DNA of 56,264 nucleotides from Thiobacillus denitrificans (GTDB taxonomy: Bacteria > Pseudomonadota > Gammaproteobacteria > Burkholderiales > Thiobacillaceae), in NCBI GenBank assembly GCA_002403375.1, contig DHHQ01000017.1:43386-99649 (forward strand), in the 5' to 3' direction. Under the pieces are notes generated by a model, which saw only the letters and a list, made by a program, of their open reading frames with translations, searched no databases and had not been told where the DNA came from. Position numbers and translations under genes: made by a program. Below, piece by piece: positions 26,430 through 34,210 of this stretch (its first letter is position 1; every line of letters begins with the position of its first letter).

Positions 26430-27284
26430 ATGGACCCAGACAGTAGTCATAAACCGAGCCTGCTCGAGCGCCTCTCCCACTGGCTGATGCGCGAACCCGA
26501 AGACCGTGAGCAGCTGATCGACCTGCTGCACGGCGCCTACGAAAACAACCTGATGGATGCCGACGCCCTGGCGATGATCGAGGGCGTGCTGCAGGTGTCC
26601 GAGATGCGCGTCGGCGAGATCATGATCCCGCGCGCGCAGATGGACGTCATCGACATCAACGACGCGCCCGAGACCTTCATCCCCTTCGTCATCGAGACCG
26701 CGCACTCGCGCTTCCCTGTCATCGACAAGGACCGCGACGACGTCATCGGCATCCTGCTGGCGAAGGACCTGCTGCGCCATTACGCCGAGTCCGACAGCGA
26801 CATCCGCGGCATGCTGCGCCCGGCGGTGTTCATCCCCGAGTCGAAGCGACTGAACGTGCTGCTCAAGGAGTTCCGCTCCAACCGCAACCACATCGCCATC
26901 GTCGTCGACGAATACGGCGGCGTGGCCGGGCTGGTGACGATCGAGGACGTGCTCGAACAGATCGTCGGCGACATCGAGGACGAATACGACTTCGACGAGA
27001 CCGAGGACAACATCATCCGCGAGAAGGACGGGGTCTACCGCGTCAAGGCCGGCACCGAGATCGCCGACTTCAACCAGACCCTCGGCGCGCACTTCTCCGA
27101 CGAGGAGTTCGACACCGTCGGCGGCCTCGTCGTCTCGCGCTTCGGCCACCTGCCCAAGCGCGGCGAGTCGGTGAATTTCGACGGCTTCCAGTTCAACGTG
27201 CTGCGCGCCGACAGCCGCCGCCTGCACGCGGTGCGCGTGACGCGCCTGTCGCCGGACGAAGCGGCCCAGTTGCCGCTGGTCTGA
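26430..27284 (+). CDS. corC: CBS-domain protein CorC/HlyC family (YbeX)
   Basis: 284 residues. A soluble protein with two CBS domains (VGEIMIPRAQMDVIDINDAPETFIPFVIETAHSRFPVI; VFIPESKRLNVLLKEFRSNRNHIAIVVDEYGGVAGLVTIEDVLEQIVGDI) and a C-terminal CorC_HlyC domain (FDTVGGLVVSRFGHLPKRGE). It is associated with Co/Mg efflux and with ribosome biology via YbeY. It starts 6 bp after ybeY. In many proteobacteria lnt follows; here the next gene is convergent and 3 bp away, so lnt is not in this operon. Confidence 0.94.
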   Translation: MDPDSSHKPSLLERLSHWLMREPEDREQLIDLLHGAYENNLMDADALAMIEGVLQVSEMRVGEIMIPRAQMDVIDINDAPETFIPFVIETAHSRFPVIDKDRDDVIGILLAKDLLRHYAESDSDIRGMLRPAVFIPESKRLNVLLKEFRSNRNHIAIVVDEYGGVAGLVTIEDVLEQIVGDIEDEYDFDETEDNIIREKDGVYRVKAGTEIADFNQTLGAHFSDEEFDTVGGLVVSRFGHLPKRGESVNFDGFQFNVLRADSRRLHAVRVTRLSPDEAAQLPLV

Positions 27285-27287
27285 TCG

Positions 27288-28433
27288 CTACAGCGAATGC
27301 CGGCGGTCGCCGCGTGCGAAGCCGGCCAGCGGCGGCACTTCGCCGCGCGAAAACCCGATCAGCTTGAAGAGCTCCCCCATCTCGGCCGGCGACACCAGCC
27401 GCTGCACCGCGTTCGCCTGCGGCAGCCAGGCCGCGGCGTCGGCCGGCGGCGTCTGCGTCAGGAGCTCGGTGAGTCCGCTGTTCAGCAGAAACGCGGCCTG
27501 GCTGGTGTAGCCCGCGAGCGTGAGCCCCGCCGCCCTCCCCGCGCGCGCCACCGCGCTGAAATCGACGTGGGCGGTGAGGTCGGCCAGCCCAGGCAGGTGG
27601 AAGGGGTCGTCGAGCGCGTGATGGCGGTAATGCACGCGCAGCGTGCCCATGTGGCGCTGCGGGTGGTAGTACTCGGCCGCGCCGAAGCCGTAGTCGATCA
27701 TCACGATCAGGCCGCGCTCGAGCATCCGGCCGAGCGACGCGATCAGCGCGTCGGCCGCGAGGTTGATCTCGGAAACGTAGCCCGGCACGAGATCGAGCGC
27801 CGCGGCGCGCGCGCGCAGCAGCGGGTCGCCGATCGGGCGGTCCTGCCAGCCGAATGCCTCGCCGGCGCGCACCACGCCGCGCAGCTGCGGTCCGCTCTCC
27901 GTCCAGTGCACCAGCTCGACCGGCAGCGCGTCGAGCACCTCGTTGCCGAGGACCACGCCGCTGAAGTGCTCGGGCAGCGCGTCGAGCCACTCCACGCGCC
28001 CGGCGAGCTCGGGCCACTCCCGGCGGATCGTCGCCGCCTGCCGTTCGCGCAGGTCGGCGCTCACCTCGAGGATCGCATAGCGCGCCGGCAGCGCGCCGAG
28101 CCGCGCGAGCTCGCCCAGCAGGTCAGCCGCCAGCCGTCCGCTGCCGGCGCCGAGCTCGAGCAGCTCGCCGCCGGTCTCGGCGAGCACCGGCGCGATCGCG
28201 TGCGCGAGCGTGCGGCCGAAAAGCGGGGTGATCTCCGGGGCGGTGACGAAGTCGCCGGCGGCGCCGAACTTCGCCGCACCGGCGGCGTAGTAGCCGAGGC
28301 CCGCTTCGTAGAGCGCCGCTTCCATGTAGCGCGAGAAGGGGATCCAGCCGTCCGCGTCATCGATCAGCGACAGCAGGTGCGCGACCACGCGCCGGCTGTG
28401 CGCGAGGGCTTCGGGCGAGGGGGCGGGCAGCAT
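27288..28433 (-). CDS. MidA/NDUFAF7-type SAM-dependent methyltransferase (DUF185)
   Basis: 381 residues. DUF185 signatures are GWIPFSRYMEAALYEAGLGYY, GDFVTAPEITPLFG, the SAM motif I LLELGAGSGRLAADLL, VVLGNEVLDALPVELVHW, IVMIDYGFGAAEYYHPQRHMGTLRVHYRHH and HVDFSAVARAGRAAGLTLAGYTSQAAFLL. The mitochondrial homologue methylates an Arg of complex I subunit NDUFS2; the bacterial substrate is not established. It is convergent with corC (3-bp gap) and divergent from the pteridine reductase. Confidence 0.93.
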   Translation of the reverse strand: MLPAPSPEALAHSRRVVAHLLSLIDDADGWIPFSRYMEAALYEAGLGYYAAGAAKFGAAGDFVTAPEITPLFGRTLAHAIAPVLAETGGELLELGAGSGRLAADLLGELARLGALPARYAILEVSADLRERQAATIRREWPELAGRVEWLDALPEHFSGVVLGNEVLDALPVELVHWTESGPQLRGVVRAGEAFGWQDRPIGDPLLRARAAALDLVPGYVSEINLAADALIASLGRMLERGLIVMIDYGFGAAEYYHPQRHMGTLRVHYRHHALDDPFHLPGLADLTAHVDFSAVARAGRAAGLTLAGYTSQAAFLLNSGLTELLTQTPPADAAAWLPQANAVQRLVSPAEMGELFKLIGFSRGEVPPLAGFARGDRRHSL

Positions 28434-28458
28434 CGCGTTCGTGGATAATGCGGAATGC

Positions 28459-28471
28459 CTGGATAATCCAG
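28459..28471. promoter_or_regulatory. perfect inverted repeat CTGGAT-A-ATCCAG
   Basis: A 13-bp palindrome with a single central base lies in the 66-bp divergent spacer. It overlaps the expected -35 position of a TATAAG box (28483-28488) that would serve the pteridine reductase gene. A related GGATAAT lies at 28443. It is a candidate operator; the regulator is unknown. Confidence 0.4.
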
Positions 28472-28499
28472 AATCGAGTGACTATAAGGGTGAATCGCG

Positions 28500-29240
28500 A
28501 TGCAAGGCAAAGTCGCACTGATCACCGGCGGCGCCAAGCGGGTGGGCGCGGCGTCGGCCCGCCTGCTGCACGCAGCCGGCGCCAACCTGATGATCCACTA
28601 CCGCAGCTCGGCGGCCGACGCGCGCGCGCTGCAGGACGAGCTGAACGCCATCCGCCCCGACTCGGTCGCGCTGATCCAGGCCGACCTGCACGACACCCAC
28701 GGCCTGCCTGCGCTGGTGCACCAGACCGTCGCCACCTTCGGCGGCCTCGACGTGCTGCTCAACAACGCCTCGAGCTTCTACCCGACGCCGGTCGGCAGCA
28801 TCACCGAGGACGACTGGATCGACCTGATGGGCAGCAACCTCAAGGCGCCGATGTTCCTGTCGCAGGCCGCCGCGCCCGAACTCAGGAAGCGGCACGGCTG
28901 CATCATCAACATCACCGACATCCACGCCGAGCGGCCGATGAAGAGCTACGTCGTCTACTCGGTCGCCAAGGCGGGGCTGGTCGGGCTGACCAAGTCGCTG
29001 GCGCGCGAGCTCGCGCCGCAGGTGCGCGTCAACGGCATCGCGCCGGGGCCGATCATGTGGCCGGAAGGGGATTCGAACTTCGACGAGGTCTCGCGCCAGC
29101 GCATCATCTCGCACACCATGCTCAAGCGCGCCGGCGACCCGCACGACATCGCGCTCGCGGTGCGCTTCTTCGCGATGGACACCTACTACGTGACGGGGCA
29201 GATCCTGGCGGTCGACGGCGGACGCAGCGCGAAACTCTGA
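28500..29240 (+). CDS. SDR-family pteridine reductase (FolM/PTR1-like)
   Basis: 246 residues, a short-chain dehydrogenase with the altered cofactor motif TGGAKRVGAASARLLHAAGANLMIHYRSS, characteristic of NADPH-dependent pteridine reductases. It also has NNASSFYPTPVGSITEDDW, the ITDIHAERPMKSYVVYSVAKAGL active-site segment (Asp and YxxxK) and GIAPGPIMWPEG. It probably reduces dihydropteridines (dihydromonapterin or dihydrofolate). It is divergent from the MidA-type gene and monocistronic. Confidence 0.88.
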   Translation: MQGKVALITGGAKRVGAASARLLHAAGANLMIHYRSSAADARALQDELNAIRPDSVALIQADLHDTHGLPALVHQTVATFGGLDVLLNNASSFYPTPVGSITEDDWIDLMGSNLKAPMFLSQAAAPELRKRHGCIINITDIHAERPMKSYVVYSVAKAGLVGLTKSLARELAPQVRVNGIAPGPIMWPEGDSNFDEVSRQRIISHTMLKRAGDPHDIALAVRFFAMDTYYVTGQILAVDGGRSAKL

Positions 29241-29243
29241 GGC

Positions 29244-29268
29244 AAAAAAACGGGGGCTGACGCCCCCG
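29244..29268 (-). terminator. Rho-independent terminator of the bactofilin gene
   Basis: Read on the minus strand, CGGGGGC-GTCA-GCCCCCG is followed by TTTTTTT. It lies 44 bp past the bactofilin stop and directly behind the convergent pteridine reductase stop. Confidence 0.9.
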
Positions 29269-29311
29269 GAGGATGTGTCGCGCATGGGCGACAGCGGAGA
29301 ACGCGGTGGGA

Positions 29312-29923
29312 TCAGGCCTGACGTTTGGCGAGATTGCGAACCAGGGCCGAGCCGGAGTGGATCTGCTCGACCTCGGGCTTCTCGGGCGCCGGCTCGGCGG
29401 ACGGGGCGGCGGTTTCGGGCACCTTGGCGAGACCCGGGCCGGCGGCGAGCGTCGCCACGTCGCCGGACAGCGTGCCGCCTTCCTCGATCATCATCGCGCC
29501 GTAGCGGATCGTGCCGCTGACCTTGCCGGTCGAGTAGACGACCAGCCGCTTGCGCACGGTGAGCTCGCCCTCGAAGGCGCCGCGCACCTCGGCGACGTCG
29601 ATTTCGGCCTTGCCCGCAAACACGCCGCCTTCGGCGATGCGGATGACGCGGCTCTTCATCGACGCCTCGACACGGCCCTCGACGACCAGGATCTCGCAAT
29701 CGGTGATTTCGGAGCCCTTCAGCTTGATGTTCGGCCCGACGATGAGCTTGCTGCCTTCTTCCACCGGCGCGGCGACAGGCGCGCGCTCCGCCGTGGCTTC
29801 GGGCTTGGCGGGTTCGGCCGCCTTCGCGGGCTCCGCCGGTTTGGTGGACGCGAAGGCCGACTGGCTGGTGCGCGTGGTGTCGGTTCGTGAGGAGGTGCCG
29901 GGTTGCATGAAGGACTTGAGCAT
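29312..29923 (-). CDS. bactofilin (polymer-forming cytoskeletal protein)
   Basis: 203 residues. The central beta-helix DUF583 domain (about 65-165) contains SKLIVGPNIKLKGSEITDCEILVVEGRVEASMKSRVIRIAEGGVFAGKAEIDVAEVRGAFEGELTVR, with the hydrophobic periodicity of bactofilins. It is flanked by Pro/Ala/Glu-rich disordered tails (TKPAEPAKAAEPAKPE; ETAAPSAEPAPEKPE). Bactofilins form membrane-associated filaments that organise cell-wall enzymes or polar structures. The start at 29923 follows GAGAG. It stands alone with a long 5' noncoding region. Confidence 0.9.
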   Translation of the reverse strand: MLKSFMQPGTSSRTDTTRTSQSAFASTKPAEPAKAAEPAKPEATAERAPVAAPVEEGSKLIVGPNIKLKGSEITDCEILVVEGRVEASMKSRVIRIAEGGVFAGKAEIDVAEVRGAFEGELTVRKRLVVYSTGKVSGTIRYGAMMIEEGGTLSGDVATLAAGPGLAKVPETAAPSAEPAPEKPEVEQIHSGSALVRNLAKRQA

Positions 29924-29950
29924 GGGTGTGACTCTCTCGCTAGCTGGGTT

Positions 29951-29978
29951 GTAAAACGCTCTGGGTAAAACACTCTGG
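29951..29978 (-). repeat. two tandem 14-bp repeats, GTAAAACRCTCTGG
   Basis: GTAAAACGCTCTGG is followed immediately by GTAAAACACTCTGG, differing at one base. They lie 28 bp upstream of the bactofilin start, in its probable 5' UTR. Confidence 0.8.
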
Positions 29979-30106
29979 TGTGGTTGTGCCCCGAACTGGG
30001 CACGACAGCCCCTTCGCAACGGCCGTGCCAGCAGGGGAAAGCGTCTTCTAAACAGAGGGATAGCGCGTCGAGGCGGCAGCGCGAGCGGCAACAGGGCGCA
30101 CAAAAT

Positions 30107-30200
30107 GTCGCCGCCCGGCGACAGCGCTTTGGGCGCGGCCGGTGAATTCCGAGCAAAAACAGGCGGATGCGACGCGGGAAGCGTGTCGCCGGATGGCGAC
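30107..30200. promoter_or_regulatory. pair of GTCGCC-N4-GGCGAC palindromes
   Basis: Two perfect 6+6 inverted repeats with a 4-bp centre occur at 30107-30122 (centre GCCC... as GTCGCCGCCCGGCGAC) and 30185-30200 (GTCGCCGGATGGCGAC). Their centres are 78 bp apart in noncoding DNA. They look like binding sites of a dimeric regulator, but hairpin-forming RNA is the alternative. Confidence 0.45.
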
Positions 30201-30332
30201 GCCGCTGCTTTCCTGGCCGGAGGCCCGCCTGACGCAGGCTGCAGCAGGCATGACGGTTGTCGCGACTCATGCCGTGCGTTAGCATTCGGGCCATGGTCGG
30301 GCGTTCCAAACGTCGCGATCCGCAAGCCGCAA

Positions 30333-30590
30333 ATGGAGCATCCGCGTCAACCAGCCGACGCGCGCTTCGCTGGAAGCGCCGGCGCGGCACGGGACGTGAA
30401 ATCGTTGCCGGCAAGCAGCATTACCGTCGACACCGCTGCGCGCCTCGGCGTCTACTTCGGCATGGAGGCCGGGCACTGGCGCAACAGGCAGGCGCACGAT
30501 GACCTGGCGCGCACGCGCGAGACATTGGCGGCAAGCCTGGCGGCGATCCAGCCGCTGAGCGCAGCCCCGATTTGTTTCCGTATCTCCTAG
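30333..30590 (+). pseudogene. decayed HigA-family antitoxin remnant
   Basis: The C-terminal part reads SSITVDTAARLGVYFGMEAGHWRNRQAHDDLARTRETLAASLAAIQPL, closely patterned on HigA/VapI antitoxins (SITADTALRLARYFG...FWMNLQ..YDL). The helix-turn-helix half is broken. In a second frame just upstream the DNA encodes GREIVAGKQ (compare EIVNGKR), and a third frame gives APARHGT (compare VPANRIT). This implies at least two frameshifts plus a deletion after MEHPRQP. No higB toxin gene is adjacent on either side. The similarity is recognised by eye, not by alignment. Confidence 0.55.
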
Positions 30591-30612
30591 CCTGGACGTT
30601 TCACCCCCCGCT

Positions 30613-31746
30613 GTGCCTGACACGAATGCTTCTGTTGTGAACTGGACCGAAGCCGACGCACCCCGTTCGGCCCGCTGGCGTTCGGAGGGCGGCGCGCCGC
30701 CGCCCGGGCGCGTGAGGGTCGTCGACGACCGCCTCACCGCGGATGCGGCCTTTCGTCTGGCCAGCGAGGGCACCGCGCTGCTGTGGCGGGGCGATTTCCA
30801 GAATGCGCGCCAGTTGCTGCAGGCGATGGCCCGCCGCATCGACCGCAAGCCACGCAAGCCCGCGTCGTCGCCGACCGAAGCCTTCAATTTCCATCGCCGG
30901 GCCCAGTCCCAGCGTGCCCGCACCCTGGGGATGCTGTTGCTGCCGCTGGAGGCGGATTTCAGCATCCCCCTGCGCCGCGCGCCGGATGTGAAACAGGCCT
31001 GTGTCGAGGCTTATGGCGCAGGCGAGGAACCCTCGGTCGTTTCGCTGCGCGAATTGCTCGGCGTGATCGGCGCCCACGAATGGCGCAAGAAGGGCGTCGA
31101 GATCCCGGCCCTCGGCGAGCGCATCCACCCGCACTACGGCGTGTTTTCGCCGGTGCGCGGCGAGTACGTGCAACTGGTGGCCGAGGCGCCGCTGCCGACC
31201 TCGAAGCTCGCGTTCGACATCGGCACGGGAACCGGCGTGCTGGCGGCGGTGCTCGCCCGCAGAGGCATCAAGCATGTCGTCGCCACCGACCAGGACCCGC
31301 GTGCATTGGCGTGCGCGCGGCAGAACATCGCCCGGCTCGGCCTCAAGGGGCGGGTGGATGTCGTCGAAGCCGATCTGTTCCCGCAAGGGCGCGCGCCCCT
31401 CATCGTCTGCAACCCGCCGTGGCTGCCCGCTCGCGCCAACTCGCCGCTCGAGCACGCGATTTACGATCCTGACAGCCGCATGCTGCTGGGCTTTCTCAAC
31501 GGGCTGGCGGCGCACCTCGAGCCGGGCGGCGAAGGCTGGCTGATCCTGTCGGATCTGGCCGAGCACCTCGGCCTGCGCTCGCGCGAGTGGCTGCTTGCCG
31601 CAATCGACGCAGCCGGATTGGACGTCGTCGGACGGCTGGACACCCGGCCCACGCATCCCCGCGCCGCCGATGCCACCGATCCGCTGCACGCCGCGCGCGC
31701 GGCCGAGGTCACCTCGCTCTGGCGCCTCGCGGCACGCAAGCCTTGA
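30613..31746 (+). CDS. class I SAM-dependent methyltransferase with NPPW motif
   Basis: 377 residues. The N-terminal roughly 180 residues are an unassigned substrate-binding part. The C-terminal Rossmann methyltransferase has motif I FDIGTGTGVLAAVLARRG near residue 201 and motif IV VCNPPWLP near 267. The NPPW/Y motif is typical of enzymes that methylate an amide or exocyclic amine nitrogen (PrmC, RlmG/RsmC-like), so an rRNA or protein target is likely but not defined. The start is a GTG without a strong ribosome site. It sits 27 bp before metK, which makes the methyl donor. Confidence 0.85.
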   Translation: MPDTNASVVNWTEADAPRSARWRSEGGAPPPGRVRVVDDRLTADAAFRLASEGTALLWRGDFQNARQLLQAMARRIDRKPRKPASSPTEAFNFHRRAQSQRARTLGMLLLPLEADFSIPLRRAPDVKQACVEAYGAGEEPSVVSLRELLGVIGAHEWRKKGVEIPALGERIHPHYGVFSPVRGEYVQLVAEAPLPTSKLAFDIGTGTGVLAAVLARRGIKHVVATDQDPRALACARQNIARLGLKGRVDVVEADLFPQGRAPLIVCNPPWLPARANSPLEHAIYDPDSRMLLGFLNGLAAHLEPGGEGWLILSDLAEHLGLRSREWLLAAIDAAGLDVVGRLDTRPTHPRAADATDPLHAARAAEVTSLWRLAARKP

Positions 31747-31773
31747 CCCTCAACGCCTCACAGGAAACGCCCC

Positions 31774-32952
31774 ATGAACATGCGCCGCCATCTGTTTACC
31801 TCCGAGTCCGTGTCGGAAGGCCATCCGGACAAGATCGCCGACCAGATTTCCGACGCCATCCTCGACGCCTTTCTGAGCGAGGAGCCCGAGGCCAAGGTGG
31901 CCTGCGAAACCCTGGTGGCCGACAACCTGGTGGTGATCACCGGCGAGTTCAAGACCGTCCGCAAGGAACTCTTCGACGAGGTGCGTGACCGCGCCGAGGC
32001 GATCGCCCGCCAGGTGCTGCGCGACATCGGCTACCGCGACGCCGAGACCGGCATCGACCCCGACGCCTGCGAAGTGCAGGTGCGCTTCAACCACCAGTCG
32101 ATCCAGATTCACAAAGGCATCACCCTCGAAGGCGGCGACATCGGCGCGGGCGACCAGGGCCTGATGTTCGGCTACGCCTGCGACGAAACTCCCGACCTGA
32201 TGCCCTATCCCCTGTGGCTGGCGCACCGGCTGGTGCAAAGGCAGGCCGAGCTGCGCAAGTCCGGCGCCTTGCCGTGGCTGCGCCCCGACGCCAAAAGCCA
32301 GGTCACCGTCGCCTACGAAGGCCAGAAAATGGTCGGCGTCGAAACCGTGATCATTTCCACCCAGATCGCGCGCGGCCTCGACCCTGCCTGGGTCGCGCAG
32401 GAAGTCGCGCGCGAAATCGTCGACCCGCTGGTGCCGCGCGCGCTGCGCACGCCGACGTTCAGGCTGTGGGTCAATCCCGCCGGCCCGTTCGAGATCGGCG
32501 GCCCCAACGGCGACACCGGCCTTACCGGCCGCAAGATCATCGTCGACACCTACGGCGGCTCGTGCCCGCACGGCGGCGGCGCGTTTTCCGGCAAGGACCC
32601 CACCAAGGTCGACCGGTCGGCGGCCTACATGGCGCGCTACATCGCCAAGAATCTCGTCGCTGCAGGCATGGCTCGCCGCTGCCTGGTGCAGCTGGCCTAT
32701 GCCATCGGCGTGGCCGAGCCGGTTTCCCTGCTGGTCGACACCTACGGCACCGGAACCGTGTCCGATGAAAAGCTGGAAGACATGGTGCGCTGCAGCTTCA
32801 AGCTCACCCCGCGCGGCATCATCGAAAGCCTCGACCTGCGCCGCCCCATCTACCGGAAGACCGCCGCCTACGGCCACTTCGGCCGGGCTGAACCGGAGTT
32901 CACCTGGGAGCGGGTGGATCAGGCGGAGAAGCTGGCGGCGTACAAGGGCTGA
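31774..32952 (+). CDS. metK: S-adenosylmethionine synthetase
   Basis: 392 residues of the usual three-domain fold that makes SAM from methionine and ATP. Motifs are LFTSESVSEGHPDKIADQISDAILD, the methionine/ATP signature GAGDQGLMFGYA, and the P-loop GGGAFSGKDPTKVDRSAAY. AGGAAA lies before the ATG. It may be co-transcribed with the preceding methyltransferase. No SAM or SAH riboswitch was recognised in the short upstream gap. Confidence 0.98.
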   Translation: MNMRRHLFTSESVSEGHPDKIADQISDAILDAFLSEEPEAKVACETLVADNLVVITGEFKTVRKELFDEVRDRAEAIARQVLRDIGYRDAETGIDPDACEVQVRFNHQSIQIHKGITLEGGDIGAGDQGLMFGYACDETPDLMPYPLWLAHRLVQRQAELRKSGALPWLRPDAKSQVTVAYEGQKMVGVETVIISTQIARGLDPAWVAQEVAREIVDPLVPRALRTPTFRLWVNPAGPFEIGGPNGDTGLTGRKIIVDTYGGSCPHGGGAFSGKDPTKVDRSAAYMARYIAKNLVAAGMARRCLVQLAYAIGVAEPVSLLVDTYGTGTVSDEKLEDMVRCSFKLTPRGIIESLDLRRPIYRKTAAYGHFGRAEPEFTWERVDQAEKLAAYKG

Positions 32953-32985
32953 CGGGTTGAGTGCTGGGGTTGGGCGGTGCGCTTG

Positions 32986-33001
32986 TTTTCACACGTGAAA
33001 A
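32986..33001. repeat. palindrome TTTTCAC-AC-GTGAAAA between convergent genes
   Basis: A 7-bp perfect inverted repeat with 2-bp centre lies in the 83-bp space between the ends of metK and the epimerase gene. The arms are too AT-rich and the loop too short for a classical terminator, though the flanking T and A runs would suit a weak bidirectional one. Confidence 0.5.
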
Positions 33002-33035
33002 TCAGTCGTCTCTGGCCCATTTGTTGTTTCGATGA

Positions 33036-34052
33036 TCACCCTGCGTTCCGGGAGGTATAGCTTCGATACCACTCGACCCACTTGCCGATCCCGTATTCGA
33101 GCGAGGTCGCCGGCTTGAAGCCGGTGTCGCGGATGAGGTCGTCGACATCGGCGTAGGTGGCCTGCACGTCGCCGTCCTGCATCGGCAGGAAGTTCTTCTT
33201 GGCCTCCTGGCCGAGCGCCTTCTCAATGGTGCCGATGAAGTCCATCAGCTGCACCGGGGTGTGGTTGCCGATGTTGTAGAGGCGGTAGGGCGCGTGGCTG
33301 GTGGCGGGGTCGGGGTTGGCGTGGTCGAAGTCGGGGTTGGGCTGCGGGATGCGGTCGAGCACCTTCACCGTGCCGTCGGCGATGTCGTCGATATAGGTGA
33401 AGTCGCGCATCATGTCGCCGTGGTTGAACACGTCGATGCTGCGGCCTTCGAGAATCGCGGAGGTGAACAGCCACGGCGACATGTCCGGCCGGCCCCAGGG
33501 GCCGTAGACGGTGAAGTAGCGCAGTCCGGTGGTCGGCAGGCCGTAGAGGTGCGAGTAGGTGTGCGCCATCAGCTCGTTGGCCTTCTTGCTCGCGGCGTAG
33601 AGTGAAACCGGGTGGTTGACCGGATCGTGCACCGAGAACGGGATCTTGGTGTTGGCGCCGTAGACCGACGAGGAGCTGGCGTAGACGAAGTGCTTCACGC
33701 CATGGTGGCGGCAGCCCTCGAGCAGGTTGGCGAAGCCGACGAGGTTGGACTGCACGTAGGCGTGCGGATTCTTCAGCGAGTAGCGCACGCCGGCCTGCGC
33801 GGCGAGGTTGATGACGGCGTCGAAGTGACCCTTCTCGAACAGGTCCTCCGTCATCATGCGGTCGGAGATGTCCTCCCTGACGAAGCGGAAGTTGGGATAG
33901 GGCTTGAGCTGCTCGAGCCGCGCGAGCTTGAGCGCCGGGTCGTAGTAGTCGTTGAGGTTGTCGATGCCGACCACGTCGTCTCCGCGCGCGAGCAGGATCT
34001 GCGCGACGTGCATGCCGATGAAGCCGGCGGCTCCGGTGACCAGTATTTTCAT
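33036..34052 (-). CDS. UDP-glucuronate 4-epimerase
   Basis: 338 residues, extended SDR. It has an NAD-binding GAAGFIG at the N-terminus, IDNLNDYYDPALKLARLEQL (a hallmark of UDP-glucuronate epimerases), AAQAGVRYSLKNPHAYVQSNLVGFANLLEGCR, the catalytic SSSVYG and YAASKKANE (YxxxK), and RYFTVYGPWGRPDMSPW. It makes UDP-galacturonate for lipopolysaccharide or capsule. GGCGGAG precedes the ATG. It is oriented away from waaA. Confidence 0.93.
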   Translation of the reverse strand: MKILVTGAAGFIGMHVAQILLARGDDVVGIDNLNDYYDPALKLARLEQLKPYPNFRFVREDISDRMMTEDLFEKGHFDAVINLAAQAGVRYSLKNPHAYVQSNLVGFANLLEGCRHHGVKHFVYASSSSVYGANTKIPFSVHDPVNHPVSLYAASKKANELMAHTYSHLYGLPTTGLRYFTVYGPWGRPDMSPWLFTSAILEGRSIDVFNHGDMMRDFTYIDDIADGTVKVLDRIPQPNPDFDHANPDPATSHAPYRLYNIGNHTPVQLMDFIGTIEKALGQEAKKNFLPMQDGDVQATYADVDDLIRDTGFKPATSLEYGIGKWVEWYRSYTSRNAG

Positions 34053-34068
34053 GTTGACTCCGCCGGTT

Positions 34069-34155
34069 TCAGTTGGCGCTGGCTCGCGCGGCGCGCAGGT
34101 CGGGCGCGTGGCGTGAACGGCTGGAACCGGCGGCGCCGGCGGACAGGATTTTCAT
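34069..34155 (-). CDS. 28-codon upstream reading frame duplicating the epimerase start
   Basis: The frame encodes MKILSAGAAG followed by an Arg/Ala/Ser-rich tail and stops 17 bp before the epimerase ATG. Its first 30 nt match the first 30 nt of the epimerase gene (MKILVTGAAG) at about 24 positions, so it looks like a partial duplication of the 5' end. GGAGGC lies at an ideal distance before its ATG. It could be translated as a leader peptide or be a remnant; expression is not shown. Confidence 0.4.
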   Translation of the reverse strand: MKILSAGAAGSSRSRHAPDLRAARASAN

Positions 34156-34198
34156 GATGGGGCCTCCGAGGTGGCGTCGATTCTAGCATCGGCCCCTT

Positions 34199-34204
34199 TA
34201 CAAT
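34199..34204 (+). promoter_or_regulatory. -10 box of waaA, 6 nt before the start codon
   Basis: TACAAT ends 6 nt before the ATG at 34211, with no ribosome site between them. The messenger may begin at the start codon (leaderless). The -35 region is poor. Confidence 0.4.
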
Positions 34205-34210
34205 CCGCGG

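Larger units (their letters stand above)
29924..30332. other. noncoding region upstream of bactofilin with repeats and palindromes
   Basis: About 410 bp with no convincing gene on either strand. It contains a 14-bp direct repeat, an 18-nt hairpin GTGCCC-N6-GGGCAC (29986-30003), and two copies of the palindrome GTCGCC-N4-GGCGAC (30107-30122 and 30185-30200). The elements sit where promoters and the 5' UTR of the leftward bactofilin gene should be. No clear -35/-10 pair is seen. Confidence 0.6.
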
